From: an uncultured Lachnospiraceae bacterium
GTDB taxonomy: Bacteria; Bacillota; Clostridia; Lachnospirales; Lachnospiraceae
DNA: 64,000 bases
Direction: 5' to 3'
Assembly: GCA_946558695.1 (NCBI GenBank)
Contig: CAMNTQ010000001.1
Location: forward strand, 1-64,000
Shown here piece after piece: positions 10,101-17,481 of this stretch. Each line of letters opens with the position of its first letter. Positions within the stretch are counted from its first letter, which is position 1. The notes beneath the pieces were generated by a model, which saw nothing but the letters and a program-made list of their open reading frames with translations, ran no database searches and was not told the origin of the DNA. Made by a program: the position numbers and the translations under genes.

Positions 10101-11645
10101 TTTGAAATAGCCGAACAGGTTCTGATGCTCGCCGGAAAGGACCGCCAGAGGCGCATCAATGCCCATAGCCGCCGTTCCTTCATTTCCATTTAACGCCATG
10201 TTTAATATGGAAGATTTCACCTCTTCATAAGAATAGCCAAATGCTTTCTGCAGCCTCTTACATTCCTCCTCTGAATAGGACGGAACTCTTTTATTGGGGA
10301 TTTTTAAGTTCTTTAACTCTAACAGGTTGCTGTCCAGCCATTCGCCGTAAGGCTGACGATTCGCGTAGATTTCCTTCAGCTCCTCATCATCCATGACTTT
10401 TCCCTTAACAGTATTCACAAGCAGCATTTTCCCCGGATGAAGCCGTTCCTTCACTACAATCTTTGACGGGTCGATATCCAGTACCCCCACCTCGGACGAA
10501 AGAATCAAGGTATCATCATCCGTGATATAATATCTGGAAGGACGAAGTCCATTTCTGTCAAGTACCGCTCCCATGCAGTCTCCGTCGCTGAACAGTATGG
10601 AGGCAGGTCCGTCCCACGGCTCCATCATCGTCGCATAATATTGATAAAAATCTTTCTTCTTCTGCGACAGATTCTTTGTATTCGCCCACGGCTCCGGAAT
10701 CGCGATCATCACCGCCAGCGGAAGATCCATACCGCTCATAACCATAAATTCAATGGCATTGTCAAGCATTGCCGAGTCAGAACCCGAGATATTGATCGCA
10801 GGAAGAACTTTATGAAGCTCACCCTTCAGATATTTAGACTCCATATTCTCTTCTCTCGCCTGCATCTTATCTGCATTACCGCGGATCGTATTGATTTCTC
10901 CATTGTGTACGATAAACCGATTCGGATGTGCTCTCTCCCAGCTTGGGTTCGTGTTGGTACTGAACCGGGAATGAACAAGCGCAATGGCAGAATCGTAATC
11001 CGTACTCTGCAGATCCTCAAAGAAAGAGCGAAGCTGCCCTACTAAAAACATCCCCTTATAAGCAATCGTCCGGCTTGAGAGGGACGCCACATAGGTATCG
11101 TCGCTGCTCTGTTCAAAGATACGGCGCACCACATACAATCTCCGGTCAAAATCAATTCCTTTCTCTATTCTGTCCGGCCTCTCAATAAATCCCTGCATAA
11201 TACAGGGCATACACTCCACTGCACGGCTTCCGAGTACTTCTGCTTTAACCGGGACCTCCCTCCAGCCGAGGAACTTCATTCCTTCCTTCTTTACAATGAC
11301 TTCAAAAATCTTCTTCGCCTGATTTCTCTTAAGCTCATCCTGCGGGAAGAAAAACATACCCACGCCGTAATCTCTCTCCGAACCTAAAAAGATGCCGAGA
11401 GGTTTACAGACCTTAGAGAAGAATCTGTGAGAAATCTGTAATAAAATTCCAACACCGTCTCCGGTCTCACCTTCGGCATCTTTGCCAGCTCTGTGTTCTA
11501 AATTTTCAACAATCTTCAAGGCATTCGCCACTGTATCATGGGTTCTCTTACCCTTGACATTCACAATCGCGCCGATTCCGCAATTGTCATGCTCTAATTC
11601 CGGACGATAAAGTCCACAGCGGCGCCTCATCTCGCGCTCACTCAT
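7107..11645 (-). CDS. gltB: Glutamate synthase large subunit
   Basis: Full-length, about 1,510-residue ferredoxin/NADPH-type large subunit. The N-terminal glutaminase needs a Cys exposed by propeptide removal; here it is the Cys in EHDNCGIG (about residue 24 of the track translation), leaving a short propeptide. The FMN/synthase domain holds the 3Fe-4S motif CVMMRVCNLDTCPVG, and the C-terminal beta-helix (GXXGXXXG repeats such as GATSGKAFINGVAGE) ends the protein. I place the start at the ATG (MSERE) rather than the TTG two codons upstream, because AGAAAGG is better spaced to it. The promoter lies about 75 bases upstream. Confidence 0.97.
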   Translation of the reverse strand: MSEREMRRRCGLYRPELEHDNCGIGAIVNVKGKRTHDTVANALKIVENLEHRAGKDAEGETGDGVGILLQISHRFFSKVCKPLGIFLGSERDYGVGMFFFPQDELKRNQAKKIFEVIVKKEGMKFLGWREVPVKAEVLGSRAVECMPCIMQGFIERPDRIEKGIDFDRRLYVVRRIFEQSSDDTYVASLSSRTIAYKGMFLVGQLRSFFEDLQSTDYDSAIALVHSRFSTNTNPSWERAHPNRFIVHNGEINTIRGNADKMQAREENMESKYLKGELHKVLPAINISGSDSAMLDNAIEFMVMSGMDLPLAVMIAIPEPWANTKNLSQKKKDFYQYYATMMEPWDGPASILFSDGDCMGAVLDRNGLRPSRYYITDDDTLILSSEVGVLDIDPSKIVVKERLHPGKMLLVNTVKGKVMDDEELKEIYANRQPYGEWLDSNLLELKNLKIPNKRVPSYSEEECKRLQKAFGYSYEEVKSSILNMALNGNEGTAAMGIDAPLAVLSGEHQNLFGYFKQLFAQVTNPPIDAIREEIVTSTTVYIGEDGNLLEERAENCKMLKVDNPILTNTDLLKIKNMKAEGFQVAEIPIVYYKNSGLEKAIDYLFVEVDRAIRGGANILILSDRGVDEYHVAMPSLLALSGLQQHLVRTKKRTSVAIILETGEPREVHHFATLLGYGACAVNPYLAHETIRQLIDTNMLHKDFYAAVDDYNRAVLGGIVKIASKMGISTIQSYQGAKIFEAIGLKEAFIQKYFTDTVSCVGGIGIEEIAEDYVARHSEAFDPLGLEVDLSLNSVGQHKSKSGGERHLYNPQTIHMLQQATRRGDYELFKQYTKMVNEEGAHINLRGQLDFNYPKKGVPIEEVESVDSIVTRFKTGAMSYGSISKEAHETLAIAMNQLHGKSNSGEGGEEIDRLDSNRCSAIKQVASGRFGVTSRYLVSAKEIQIKMAQGAKPGEGGHLPGGKVYPWIAKTRHSTPGVSLISPPPHHDIYSIEDLAQLIYDCKNANKNARISVKLVSEAGVGTVAAGVAKAGAGLILISGYDGGTGAAPKSSIHNAGLPWELGLAETHQTLIQNGLREQVRIETDGKLMSGRDVAIAAILGAEEFGFATAPLVTMGCVMMRVCNLDTCPVGVATQNPKLRRRFTGKPEYVVNFMRFIAENLREYMADLGVRTIDELVGRTDLLKVKDAPLSERAAALDLSQILYNPYEGTKTPMIFNPKKVFDFELEKTLDEKVLVKKLLPALDKKQKRSIEVDVSNINRTFGTIFGSEITKRYPKGLEDDSYVVKCKGAGGQSFGAFIPKGLTLELVGDSNDYFGKGLSGGKLIVYPPRGVKYKHDENIIIGNVALYGATSGKAFINGVAGERFAVRNSGAAAVVEGVGDHGCEYMTGGRVAILGKTGKNFAAGMSGGVAYVLDMDSSLYQNVNKQMVLIQKVTSKYDVNELKGMIEEHAAYTNSEVGKKILERFTDYLPKFKKIIPVDYEKMMTRILQMEEQGMSSEQAKIEAFYEIKEGKL

Positions 11646-11724
11646 ATCCAAAATCCTTTCTGTTCCTGATTCAATGATACTGCGGATTACTCCGTATTTT
11701 CTCTATCATTATCTTTCCGAAATT

Positions 11725-11753
11725 ACTATACTACTTTTTTACTCATTTGTAAA
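11725..11753 (-). promoter_or_regulatory. sigma-A promoter of gltBD
   Basis: Minus strand TTTACA, 17-base spacer, TATAGT, in a very AT-rich region. No T-box or amino-acid leader peptide is obvious in the roughly 70-nt leader. Confidence 0.65.
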
Positions 11754-11804
11754 CAACTACTTTTCTTAAAATTATCAGATAATTTGATTATTTTATATTT
11801 TTAA

Positions 11805-11839
11805 CAAAAAAATCTGACAGCTTACATAGCCGCCAGATT
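11805..11839 (-). terminator. Intrinsic terminator after the CPBP protease gene
   Basis: AATCTGGCGGCT-ATGTA-AGCTGTCAGATT (minus strand) forms a 12-bp stem with two G-U pairs, followed by a T run. It ends the ybaK-CPBP transcript upstream of the gltB promoter. Confidence 0.85.
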
Positions 11840-11845
11840 CTCGTT

Positions 11846-12811
11846 CTACTCTTTCTTTTCTGTTTCATCTGGTTTCTCTTCAATTCTCTGAATCAGTATA
11901 TACATAGTTGAAGCCGTACTGGCACATATGACAGTGATAATACCCATTCGAAACGGCTTCTCTGCCATCCACTCCATAGCCTTCATCTCTGTCAGCAAAA
12001 CCGACAGAATATTGGACGCTATATGGGCACACACCGGAGCTCTCACCGACCCGTATTTCTCATACAGATAACAGAAGGTAAAGCCAAGCGTAAATCCGTA
12101 TAACATTTGCACCATGTTTGCATGTAAAAATCCAAACACCACGGATGAATAGAGCGCCGCCGCCAAAAAAGAATTCCCCTGCCGCAGCCTTCGAAACATC
12201 AATCCGCGAAAGACCAGTTCCTCACAAATCGGAATCAAAATCCCAAGACACAGTATCTGCAAAGGAAAAGAAGCCGCATACAGAGCATTCATTGTATCCT
12301 CGTATCCCTCGCTTGCCGACATAAGCCCGCTGATTTCAATCAGATTGTTAAGTCCTAATGTCATAGCCGCCGTCATAATAAAAATGGCGCTATACTTCCA
12401 GAGAGCCGCCTTCTTGTTGGGCACAAATCCTGCACTCTTCTCTCGGATCGTGTCTTTGTGGAACATGACCATCAGAACCGGGATTGTCAAAAACGCAGTA
12501 ATCCCCTCAAGAGGCGTTGTATATTTCAGCATTTCCTCCGCCGCCTCTGTTGCCAACTCTGCTGATTTAGACATATCCAGCATATTCTGGTAGATAACAT
12601 CCCACACTTGCGACATACTTTGCACCGCATTTATATCCACGCCGCTTTTTTTCAGAATCGTAAAGCTTTCAAAAAGCATCATCGCCAGCATGGACACTCC
12701 CATACCGATCCCCCACTTGACAAGCACGGGTCCCCAGATGCGAAGGAATCGGTTCTCCGGCTTTTTCACAGGACCGGAGTTCATCGTATAATGATATTGC
12801 TGTTGTTCCAT
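11846..12811 (-). CDS. CPBP family intramembrane metalloprotease
   Basis: Integral membrane protein with about eight hydrophobic segments and the three CPBP/Abi motifs: EELVFRG (glutamates plus Arg), FLHANMVQ, and AHIASN. The family includes CAAX-type prenyl proteases and bacteriocin-immunity-like proteins; the substrate is unknown. Two starts are possible. The track uses a GTG at 12823 two bases from the upstream gene's stop; I prefer the ATG (MEQQQYHYTMNS) four codons in. It is co-transcribed with the YbaK-type gene, with almost no gap between them. Confidence 0.88.
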   Translation of the reverse strand: MEQQQYHYTMNSGPVKKPENRFLRIWGPVLVKWGIGMGVSMLAMMLFESFTILKKSGVDINAVQSMSQVWDVIYQNMLDMSKSAELATEAAEEMLKYTTPLEGITAFLTIPVLMVMFHKDTIREKSAGFVPNKKAALWKYSAIFIMTAAMTLGLNNLIEISGLMSASEGYEDTMNALYAASFPLQILCLGILIPICEELVFRGLMFRRLRQGNSFLAAALYSSVVFGFLHANMVQMLYGFTLGFTFCYLYEKYGSVRAPVCAHIASNILSVLLTEMKAMEWMAEKPFRMGIITVICASTASTMYILIQRIEEKPDETEKKE

Positions 12812-12824
12812 AGTACTTCTCACA

Positions 12825-13316
12825 TTATAATCTCACTGGGATAACATCGACATCCAGTCCCCAGAGAAACTTATCCAAATCCTTGTAAGACAAAAATACA
12901 GTCGCCGTATTTTCAAGAGGATGGATTCCCAGACTCTTGCACTTGCTCAAACTTTTGTCAATAAAAAATTCTACCGCATGGTCCGTATCATTCATAAGGC
13001 CGAAAGGTGTGACGCTGCCCTGTTTCAGCCCCAAATATTTTTCCAGCCGCTCCTCAGATGCAAAACTCAAATTACCGGCTCCAAGTTTTTTGCTGAGAGA
13101 CTTCAGATCTATCTTCGTATTCTCATCCGCCGTCACAAGGAAATGTCTCTTACCCTTAGAGTCGCGCAGGAAAAGATTCTTGCACAGCGTTCCCTTCTTC
13201 GTAAGTCCAAGCCTGTCCATGTCCTCCATCGTATATACCGGCTCATGCTCGACTACCTCATATTTTATCTTCATCTTGTCCAAAGCTTCATATACTTTCT
13301 TTTTTGCATCTTCCAT
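12825..13316 (-). CDS. YbaK/ProX-type aminoacyl-tRNA deacylase
   Basis: Stand-alone editing-domain protein that hydrolyses mischarged aminoacyl-tRNA (the family covers Cys-, Ala- or related-tRNA(Pro) editing). It shows the family pattern: YTMEDMDRLG, the catalytic-lysine segment TLCKNLFLRD, HFLVTADENTKIDLK, and the glycine loop GSVTPFGLMND. At 163 residues it has normal length for ProX-type proteins. The exact mischarged substrate cannot be read from sequence. The ribosome site GGAAGGAG is well placed, and the gene leads an operon with the CPBP protease. Confidence 0.9.
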   Translation of the reverse strand: MEDAKKKVYEALDKMKIKYEVVEHEPVYTMEDMDRLGLTKKGTLCKNLFLRDSKGKRHFLVTADENTKIDLKSLSKKLGAGNLSFASEERLEKYLGLKQGSVTPFGLMNDTDHAVEFFIDKSLSKCKSLGIHPLENTATVFLSYKDLDKFLWGLDVDVIPVRL

Positions 13317-13348
13317 AACACAAATCTCCTTCCAAAAGAACTTTTTCT

Positions 13349-13377
13349 ATTATATTTCATGGCATAGGAAAAGTAAA
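13349..13377 (-). promoter_or_regulatory. sigma-A promoter of the ybaK-CPBP operon
   Basis: Minus strand TTTACT, 17-base spacer, perfect TATAAT. The -35 box lies a few bases downstream of the dihydrouridine synthase stop codon. Confidence 0.65.
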
Positions 13378-13382
13378 GAGAT

Positions 13383-14339
13383 TTACAGCAATTCCTCCAC
13401 CGCCGCATTATACTTTTCCAGCCGTTCTGCCTTGCGGATCTTCTTCAGCGCCTTTTCATGTCCCGCAAATGACTTGCCCAGATAACACCAGATTTCCTTC
13501 ATCTTGAACAAGACATTCTTATCCCCCATGCCAAGCGCGCGATAATCCTCATAAAGCTGATCATGAAACCGCCTGAGCTTTTCGATATCCAAAAATCCTT
13601 CTCCGCCTTCCTCACTCTTCCTCTCTCTCCGCCTGATCTGCCCTAAAAGGTCAGGATTCTCAAGAATCCCCCTTCCCAACATAAATGTATGAACATCTGG
13701 AAAGCTGCGCTCAATCTCTTCATACTTTTCTGCACTGAAAATGTCCCCGTTATAGCATACCCGGCTTTTACTATTCTCTGCGCCGTAGGCAAACATCTCT
13801 AAGTTCGGCATATTCTTGTAAAAATCCTTCTGCACCCTCGGATGAATGATAAGTTCCTCAAGAGGATACTGATTATAGATCTCCAGAATACGAAAAAATT
13901 CTTCCGGCTCATCCCTTCCAAGACGTGTTTTTACAGAAAGTTTCACATCTGTATGACTGATTTCTTCAAACACCTCATTAAGAAAGCGATTAAGTTCCTC
14001 TGGAAACGCAAGAAAGCCAGAGCCTCTCCCCTTCGTTACAACCGTTTTCGACGGACAGCCCATGTTCAGATTCATCTCTTTGTACCCATATACCTGAAGC
14101 TTTCCGATCGTTTTCAAACACTCATCGGCATGATTGCTCATAATCTGCGGAACTAAATACAGCCCTTCATTATTCTCCGGCAGAAGTTCTCTTTTCTCTT
14201 TCGCACTAAAACCCTTTTTACTGTGAGGCACTAAAAAAGGCGTAAAATATTTGTCCATAGGATAAAAATACCTGTGGTACGCATTACGGAATATGTAAGT
14301 TGTAATCCCCTCTAACGGCGCGAGATAATACCTCTTCAT
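13383..14339 (-). CDS. tRNA-dihydrouridine synthase family protein
   Basis: FMN-dependent enzyme reducing uridines in the tRNA D-loop. The start is set at MKRYYLAPLEGIT, giving the conserved amino terminus; the eight extra codons of the track ORF are unlikely. Motifs seen are NLNMGCPSKTVV with the catalytic Cys, VKTRLGRDE with the substrate-contacting Lys, LIIHPRVQKDFYK, and YNGDIFS for FMN phosphate binding. The sequence is somewhat divergent from the Firmicutes DusB type. It appears monocistronic. Confidence 0.92.
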   Translation of the reverse strand: MKRYYLAPLEGITTYIFRNAYHRYFYPMDKYFTPFLVPHSKKGFSAKEKRELLPENNEGLYLVPQIMSNHADECLKTIGKLQVYGYKEMNLNMGCPSKTVVTKGRGSGFLAFPEELNRFLNEVFEEISHTDVKLSVKTRLGRDEPEEFFRILEIYNQYPLEELIIHPRVQKDFYKNMPNLEMFAYGAENSKSRVCYNGDIFSAEKYEEIERSFPDVHTFMLGRGILENPDLLGQIRRRERKSEEGGEGFLDIEKLRRFHDQLYEDYRALGMGDKNVLFKMKEIWCYLGKSFAGHEKALKKIRKAERLEKYNAAVEELL

Positions 14340-14426
14340 ACCTGTGCTTCTCCTCTGCTGCATAAGCTTGCACCATCAACCTTTACAGCCGTCATGCAGG
14401 CTATCCATCTATAATACATCATTGAT

Positions 14427-14462
14427 AAAAAGCAAACGGCATCAGCTCATTTGCCAATGCCG
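14427..14462 (-). terminator. Intrinsic terminator after the HEXXH protein gene
   Basis: CGGCAT...ATGCCG stem (minus strand), extendable inward through a G-C rich middle, followed by TTTGCTTTTT. Confidence 0.65.
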
Positions 14463-14483
14463 CCAATGATATTCTATATTTAA

Positions 14484-15281
14484 TTACGCAACTGCAAAGA
14501 ATGGCTTATACTGTTCATTCCCTGTCTGCTCCATCTGCTTCTGCTGCGTATCCGCCGCCGTCACAGTTGTGGTTGTACCGCCGGATACATATACCTTACC
14601 GCACTCCGGACAGATGTCTGTGTGAATGCTCACATTCTGACTTACAACCTTACGGTCTTCTCTCTCCGCCTTTGCCTGCTCTCTTACGACATGCTCCATC
14701 TCATGCCCCTTTACAGCTGAAGCCGCCTGCTCCGGCGCTATATGGGAGGCTGTCTTAAAAGATACCCCCGGATCATCGGAACCGTCCTGATACTTTCGCT
14801 GTTCACAAGTCTGGCATTCGCCCTCCTTAGCAGCCTTCATAACACCTTCTATTCCAGACTCGCTTCCTACCTGTCCGGCTGCAACCTGCTGCCCTTGGGC
14901 TTCTGGCTTTACACCTTGTAATACAGCCCGCTCTCCCTGCACAGCCTGTTCCCCTTCCTGTGCCGGATCATACTGCTGCATGCGCATGCGGACCGCCATC
15001 TCAACCGGATCAGCTCCCTTACGCATAAATGGAAGCATACGTCCGATTCCGCTGGTAGTCTCATTCGACACGGCCGGAACCGGATCGACTGGTTCTACCG
15101 GCACTCCCGGATTTGCTGCACGGGTTACTGCGACAACACTGCCTGTTCTGCCTGTTGCCTGTACCTGCCCAGTCTTTCCCGCCGCCTCTGCCTGACCAGT
15201 CTGCGCAACTGCATTATGCGCTGCATTTCTATATTGATAATTGTTATAATAAATGCCTGTTGCATAAATGCCGCCTATCAA
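14484..15281 (-). CDS. Uncharacterised protein with HEXXH motif, SprA-like metallopeptidase candidate
   Basis: A 265-residue protein. The first ~150 residues are low-complexity, rich in A, G, Q, P and V. The C-terminal third carries a zinc-peptidase-like motif, KGHEMEHVVREQAK (HEMEH at residues 193-197), flanked by two CXXC pairs (CQTC at 156-159 and CPEC at 224-227), then a YVSGGTTTTV strand. The order helix with HEXXH, then a Gly-rich strand, recalls the SprA-related family (from memory). It has no signal peptide. It begins with TTG, supported by GGAGGTGAT at good spacing and a strong promoter. Catalysis is inference only; the residues could equally form a structural metal site. Confidence 0.7.
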   Translation of the reverse strand: MIGGIYATGIYYNNYQYRNAAHNAVAQTGQAEAAGKTGQVQATGRTGSVVAVTRAANPGVPVEPVDPVPAVSNETTSGIGRMLPFMRKGADPVEMAVRMRMQQYDPAQEGEQAVQGERAVLQGVKPEAQGQQVAAGQVGSESGIEGVMKAAKEGECQTCEQRKYQDGSDDPGVSFKTASHIAPEQAASAVKGHEMEHVVREQAKAEREDRKVVSQNVSIHTDICPECGKVYVSGGTTTTVTAADTQQKQMEQTGNEQYKPFFAVA

Positions 15282-15334
15282 TCACATCACCTCCGCGAAG
15301 TCTTTCCTTATAAGTTATCGCTCATATTTCTTTT

Positions 15335-15363
15335 ATTATAATATTGACACGCAGAAAAATCAA
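15335..15363 (-). promoter_or_regulatory. sigma-A promoter of the HEXXH protein gene
   Basis: Minus strand TTGATT, 17-base spacer, perfect TATAAT, about 50 nt before the TTG start. Confidence 0.7.
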
Positions 15364-15385
15364 CGAAAAGATTTCAGTATCATCT

Positions 15386-15694
15386 TTATTTTAACATCTC
15401 TAATATCTCTTCCTTAGACTTTGCGCCGCTTTCGCGCCTTACAAGTTCTCCATCCTTGAACACCATCAGCGTAGGAATCGACAATACCTTATACTTTCTT
15501 GCAAGCTCCGGTTCCGCGTCCACATCTACCTTACAGATCTTAGCGTCCGTAACCTCCCCTGCTATCTCCTCAATCACCGGACCGATCATCTGGCATGGTC
15601 CGCACCACGTAGCCCAGAAATCTACCAGAACCGGCATTTTAGAACCCAGCACTTCCTCATTAAAATTGTCCTTTGTCAAATGTAATACGCTCAT
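15386..15694 (-). CDS. trxA: Thioredoxin
   Basis: Small cytosolic disulfide reductase. The active site is WCGPCQMIGP in the context LVDFWATWCGPC, with the cis-Pro in LSIPTLMVF. I start at MSVLHLTKDNF: AAGGAAG sits at normal distance from this ATG, and the 33 upstream codons in the track are leader sequence containing the promoter. The product is 102 residues, the usual thioredoxin size. No thioredoxin reductase gene is nearby. Confidence 0.97.
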   Translation of the reverse strand: MSVLHLTKDNFNEEVLGSKMPVLVDFWATWCGPCQMIGPVIEEIAGEVTDAKICKVDVDAEPELARKYKVLSIPTLMVFKDGELVRRESGAKSKEEILEMLK

Positions 15695-15764
15695 ATCCAT
15701 CTTCCTTTCACTCTGTAAATACCAGGGCGAAATACTCTTTCCCCTGTCAACTGATACCGAACTT

Positions 15765-15793
15765 AGTATATCCCATTTTGTAAAAATTAACAA
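15765..15793 (-). promoter_or_regulatory. sigma-A promoter of trxA
   Basis: Minus strand TTGTTA, 17-base spacer, TATACT, giving a leader of about 65 nt. It also argues against the long trxA start in the ORF track. Confidence 0.6.
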
Positions 15794-15828
15794 TCACCTA
15801 TTAGTCAACAATTTTCTTTTTTCTCATC

Positions 15829-16308
15829 CTAAAAATGATCCATAGTCTCTCCATCCAAAGCCGCAGAAACTAATTTATCATGTCCGTCATATACAAGCTT
15901 CAGCGAAAAGAAGGTTTCTCTCTCCCGCAGCAGACGCAAAAATATCTTATCTCCCTCCCAGATATTAAGGCTCTCAATCTTATCAATATCCACCCATTCA
16001 AGCTTTCCTTCATCGCACGCAGCCTGTTCTCCCGCGAAACCATCCGCTGTAAATAAAGACATATATTCTGTCACGCCATTTCCCGAGACAAAGGTTACGA
16101 TTCCCCGATACTGATAAGAAGTGAGGGTATATCCTGTCTCCTCCCTTACTTCCCGCAAAAGACATTCCTCCGGACTCTCATCCGCCTCAAAGTGGCCTCC
16201 CACTCCGATCCATTTATCCTTATTCACATCCTTCTCCTTCACTGTCCGGTGAAGCATAAGATATTTTCCGTCTCTTTCTATATAACATAGTGTACTCAAT
16301 CCCTGCAT
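15829..16308 (-). CDS. Nudix hydrolase, MutT/8-oxo-dGTP type
   Basis: The complete Nudix box is present: GHFEADESPEECLLREVREE, matching GX5EX7REUXEEXGU. The flanks, LCYIERDGKYLMLHR and NKDKWIGVGGHF, are those of the MutT-like group that hydrolyses oxidised nucleotide triphosphates. The exact substrate is not determined by the motif. At 159 residues it is a single-domain enzyme. ATG follows GGAGAGGATTGTT. The gene is divergent from the plus-strand pseudouridine synthase. Confidence 0.9.
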   Translation of the reverse strand: MQGLSTLCYIERDGKYLMLHRTVKEKDVNKDKWIGVGGHFEADESPEECLLREVREETGYTLTSYQYRGIVTFVSGNGVTEYMSLFTADGFAGEQAACDEGKLEWVDIDKIESLNIWEGDKIFLRLLRERETFFSLKLVYDGHDKLVSAALDGETMDHF

Positions 16309-16389
16309 AACAATCCTCTCCTTTTATTGTTTACTATGTTTTAGGCGATTTTCTCTGCTCTGATTCCGGCCAAAATATATGAAACACGC

Positions 16390-16418
16390 TGGACGGCTCG
16401 TCTATAATCCGATATAAT
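16390..16418 (+). promoter_or_regulatory. Promoter of the RluA-type gene
   Basis: Plus strand TGGACG, 17-base spacer, perfect TATAAT. A second TATAAT-like hexamer lies within the spacer. Confidence 0.5.
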
Positions 16419-16450
16419 AACCATCATACCGAAATTACAGGAGAATTTCA

Positions 16451-17338
16451 ATGAACCGGACAATTATTTATCACATAACAAAAGAGGAGGCTGGTCTTAG
16501 AGTGGAACAGTTTTTAAAGAGACGCGGCTACTCCTCCCAAAATATTACCCTGATCAAACGCATGCCAAAAAGTATTCTGGTAAACGGAGCCCACTATTAT
16601 ATGCGCGACACCGTGTCTGACGGGGATTGTCTGTGTGTACAGATTCAAGAAATAACATGCTCCGAAAAGATACCCCCTTCTGAAATTCCTCTTGACATTG
16701 TATACGAAGACGAAGATATGATCGTTATCAATAAATCCGCCGGCATGCCCATACACCCTTCCATGAACAACTATACCTATTCCCTCGCAAACGGTCTTGC
16801 ATGGTACTACCGCAAGCAGGGAAAACCTTTTATCTTCCGCTGCTGCAACCGCTTAGACCGGGACACCTCCGGCCTTACAGTTGTCGCCAAACATCTCGTC
16901 AGCGGCAGCGTCCTATCTGCCATGACCCGCCGCCATCAGATGCAGCGGGAATATCTGGCAATTTCAAAGGGAAAGGTATCGCCGGAATCCGGGACGATCA
17001 CTGCCCCTCTCGCGAGAAAACCCGGCACAATCATCGAGCGGACGATTGACTTCGAACATGGCGAACATGCAGTTACACACTATCATCTTTTAAAATATGA
17101 GAACGGCCACAGTCTGGTATCTCTGTGCCTTGAGACAGGGCGCACCCATCAGATACGCATTCACATGAAGTATCTCGGTTATCCGCTGATCGGTGATTAC
17201 CTCTACAATCCTGACATGACATATATAGGCAGGCAGGCGCTCCATTCGCACAGACTTTCTTTCTCTCATCCCATTACGGGAAAATACATGGAATTTTGTG
17301 CACCGCTCCCTGATGATATGAACTCTGTCTTATGTTAA
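16451..17338 (+). CDS. RluA family RNA pseudouridine synthase
   Basis: The only convincing plus-strand gene in the window. It isomerises uridine to pseudouridine in rRNA or tRNA. The N-terminal S4-like segment (EEAGLRVEQFLKRRGYSSQ) is followed by the catalytic domain with HPSMNNYTYSLANGL, the catalytic-Asp motif CNRLDRDTSGLTVVAK and ETGRTHQIRIHMKYLG. At 295 residues it is normal length. AGGAGA precedes ATG by six bases. The exact target nucleotide cannot be assigned. Confidence 0.94.
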   Translation: MNRTIIYHITKEEAGLRVEQFLKRRGYSSQNITLIKRMPKSILVNGAHYYMRDTVSDGDCLCVQIQEITCSEKIPPSEIPLDIVYEDEDMIVINKSAGMPIHPSMNNYTYSLANGLAWYYRKQGKPFIFRCCNRLDRDTSGLTVVAKHLVSGSVLSAMTRRHQMQREYLAISKGKVSPESGTITAPLARKPGTIIERTIDFEHGEHAVTHYHLLKYENGHSLVSLCLETGRTHQIRIHMKYLGYPLIGDYLYNPDMTYIGRQALHSHRLSFSHPITGKYMEFCAPLPDDMNSVLC

Positions 17339-17410
17339 ACAGATCAAATGATAACTTATCTGATCACGCATTAGAAATCTATATTACATAATTTAAAATC
17401 AGCATTAAGA

Positions 17411-17434
17411 CAGCACATCCTTTTCGATGTGCTG
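17411..17434. terminator. Hairpin between convergent genes
   Basis: CAGCACATC-CTTTTC-GATGTGCTG is a perfect 9-bp stem between the convergent pseudouridine synthase and glgX. T runs beside it are modest, so it may serve both strands weakly. Confidence 0.6.
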
Positions 17435-17481
17435 CCTACCTTTATCATAATTTTTAAATATTTATATTCACTTCTATGATA

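Noticed and set aside
15695-15793. Longer thioredoxin start in the ORF track
   Set aside because: The extra 33 codons contain the trxA promoter region and are unlike any thioredoxin N-terminus.
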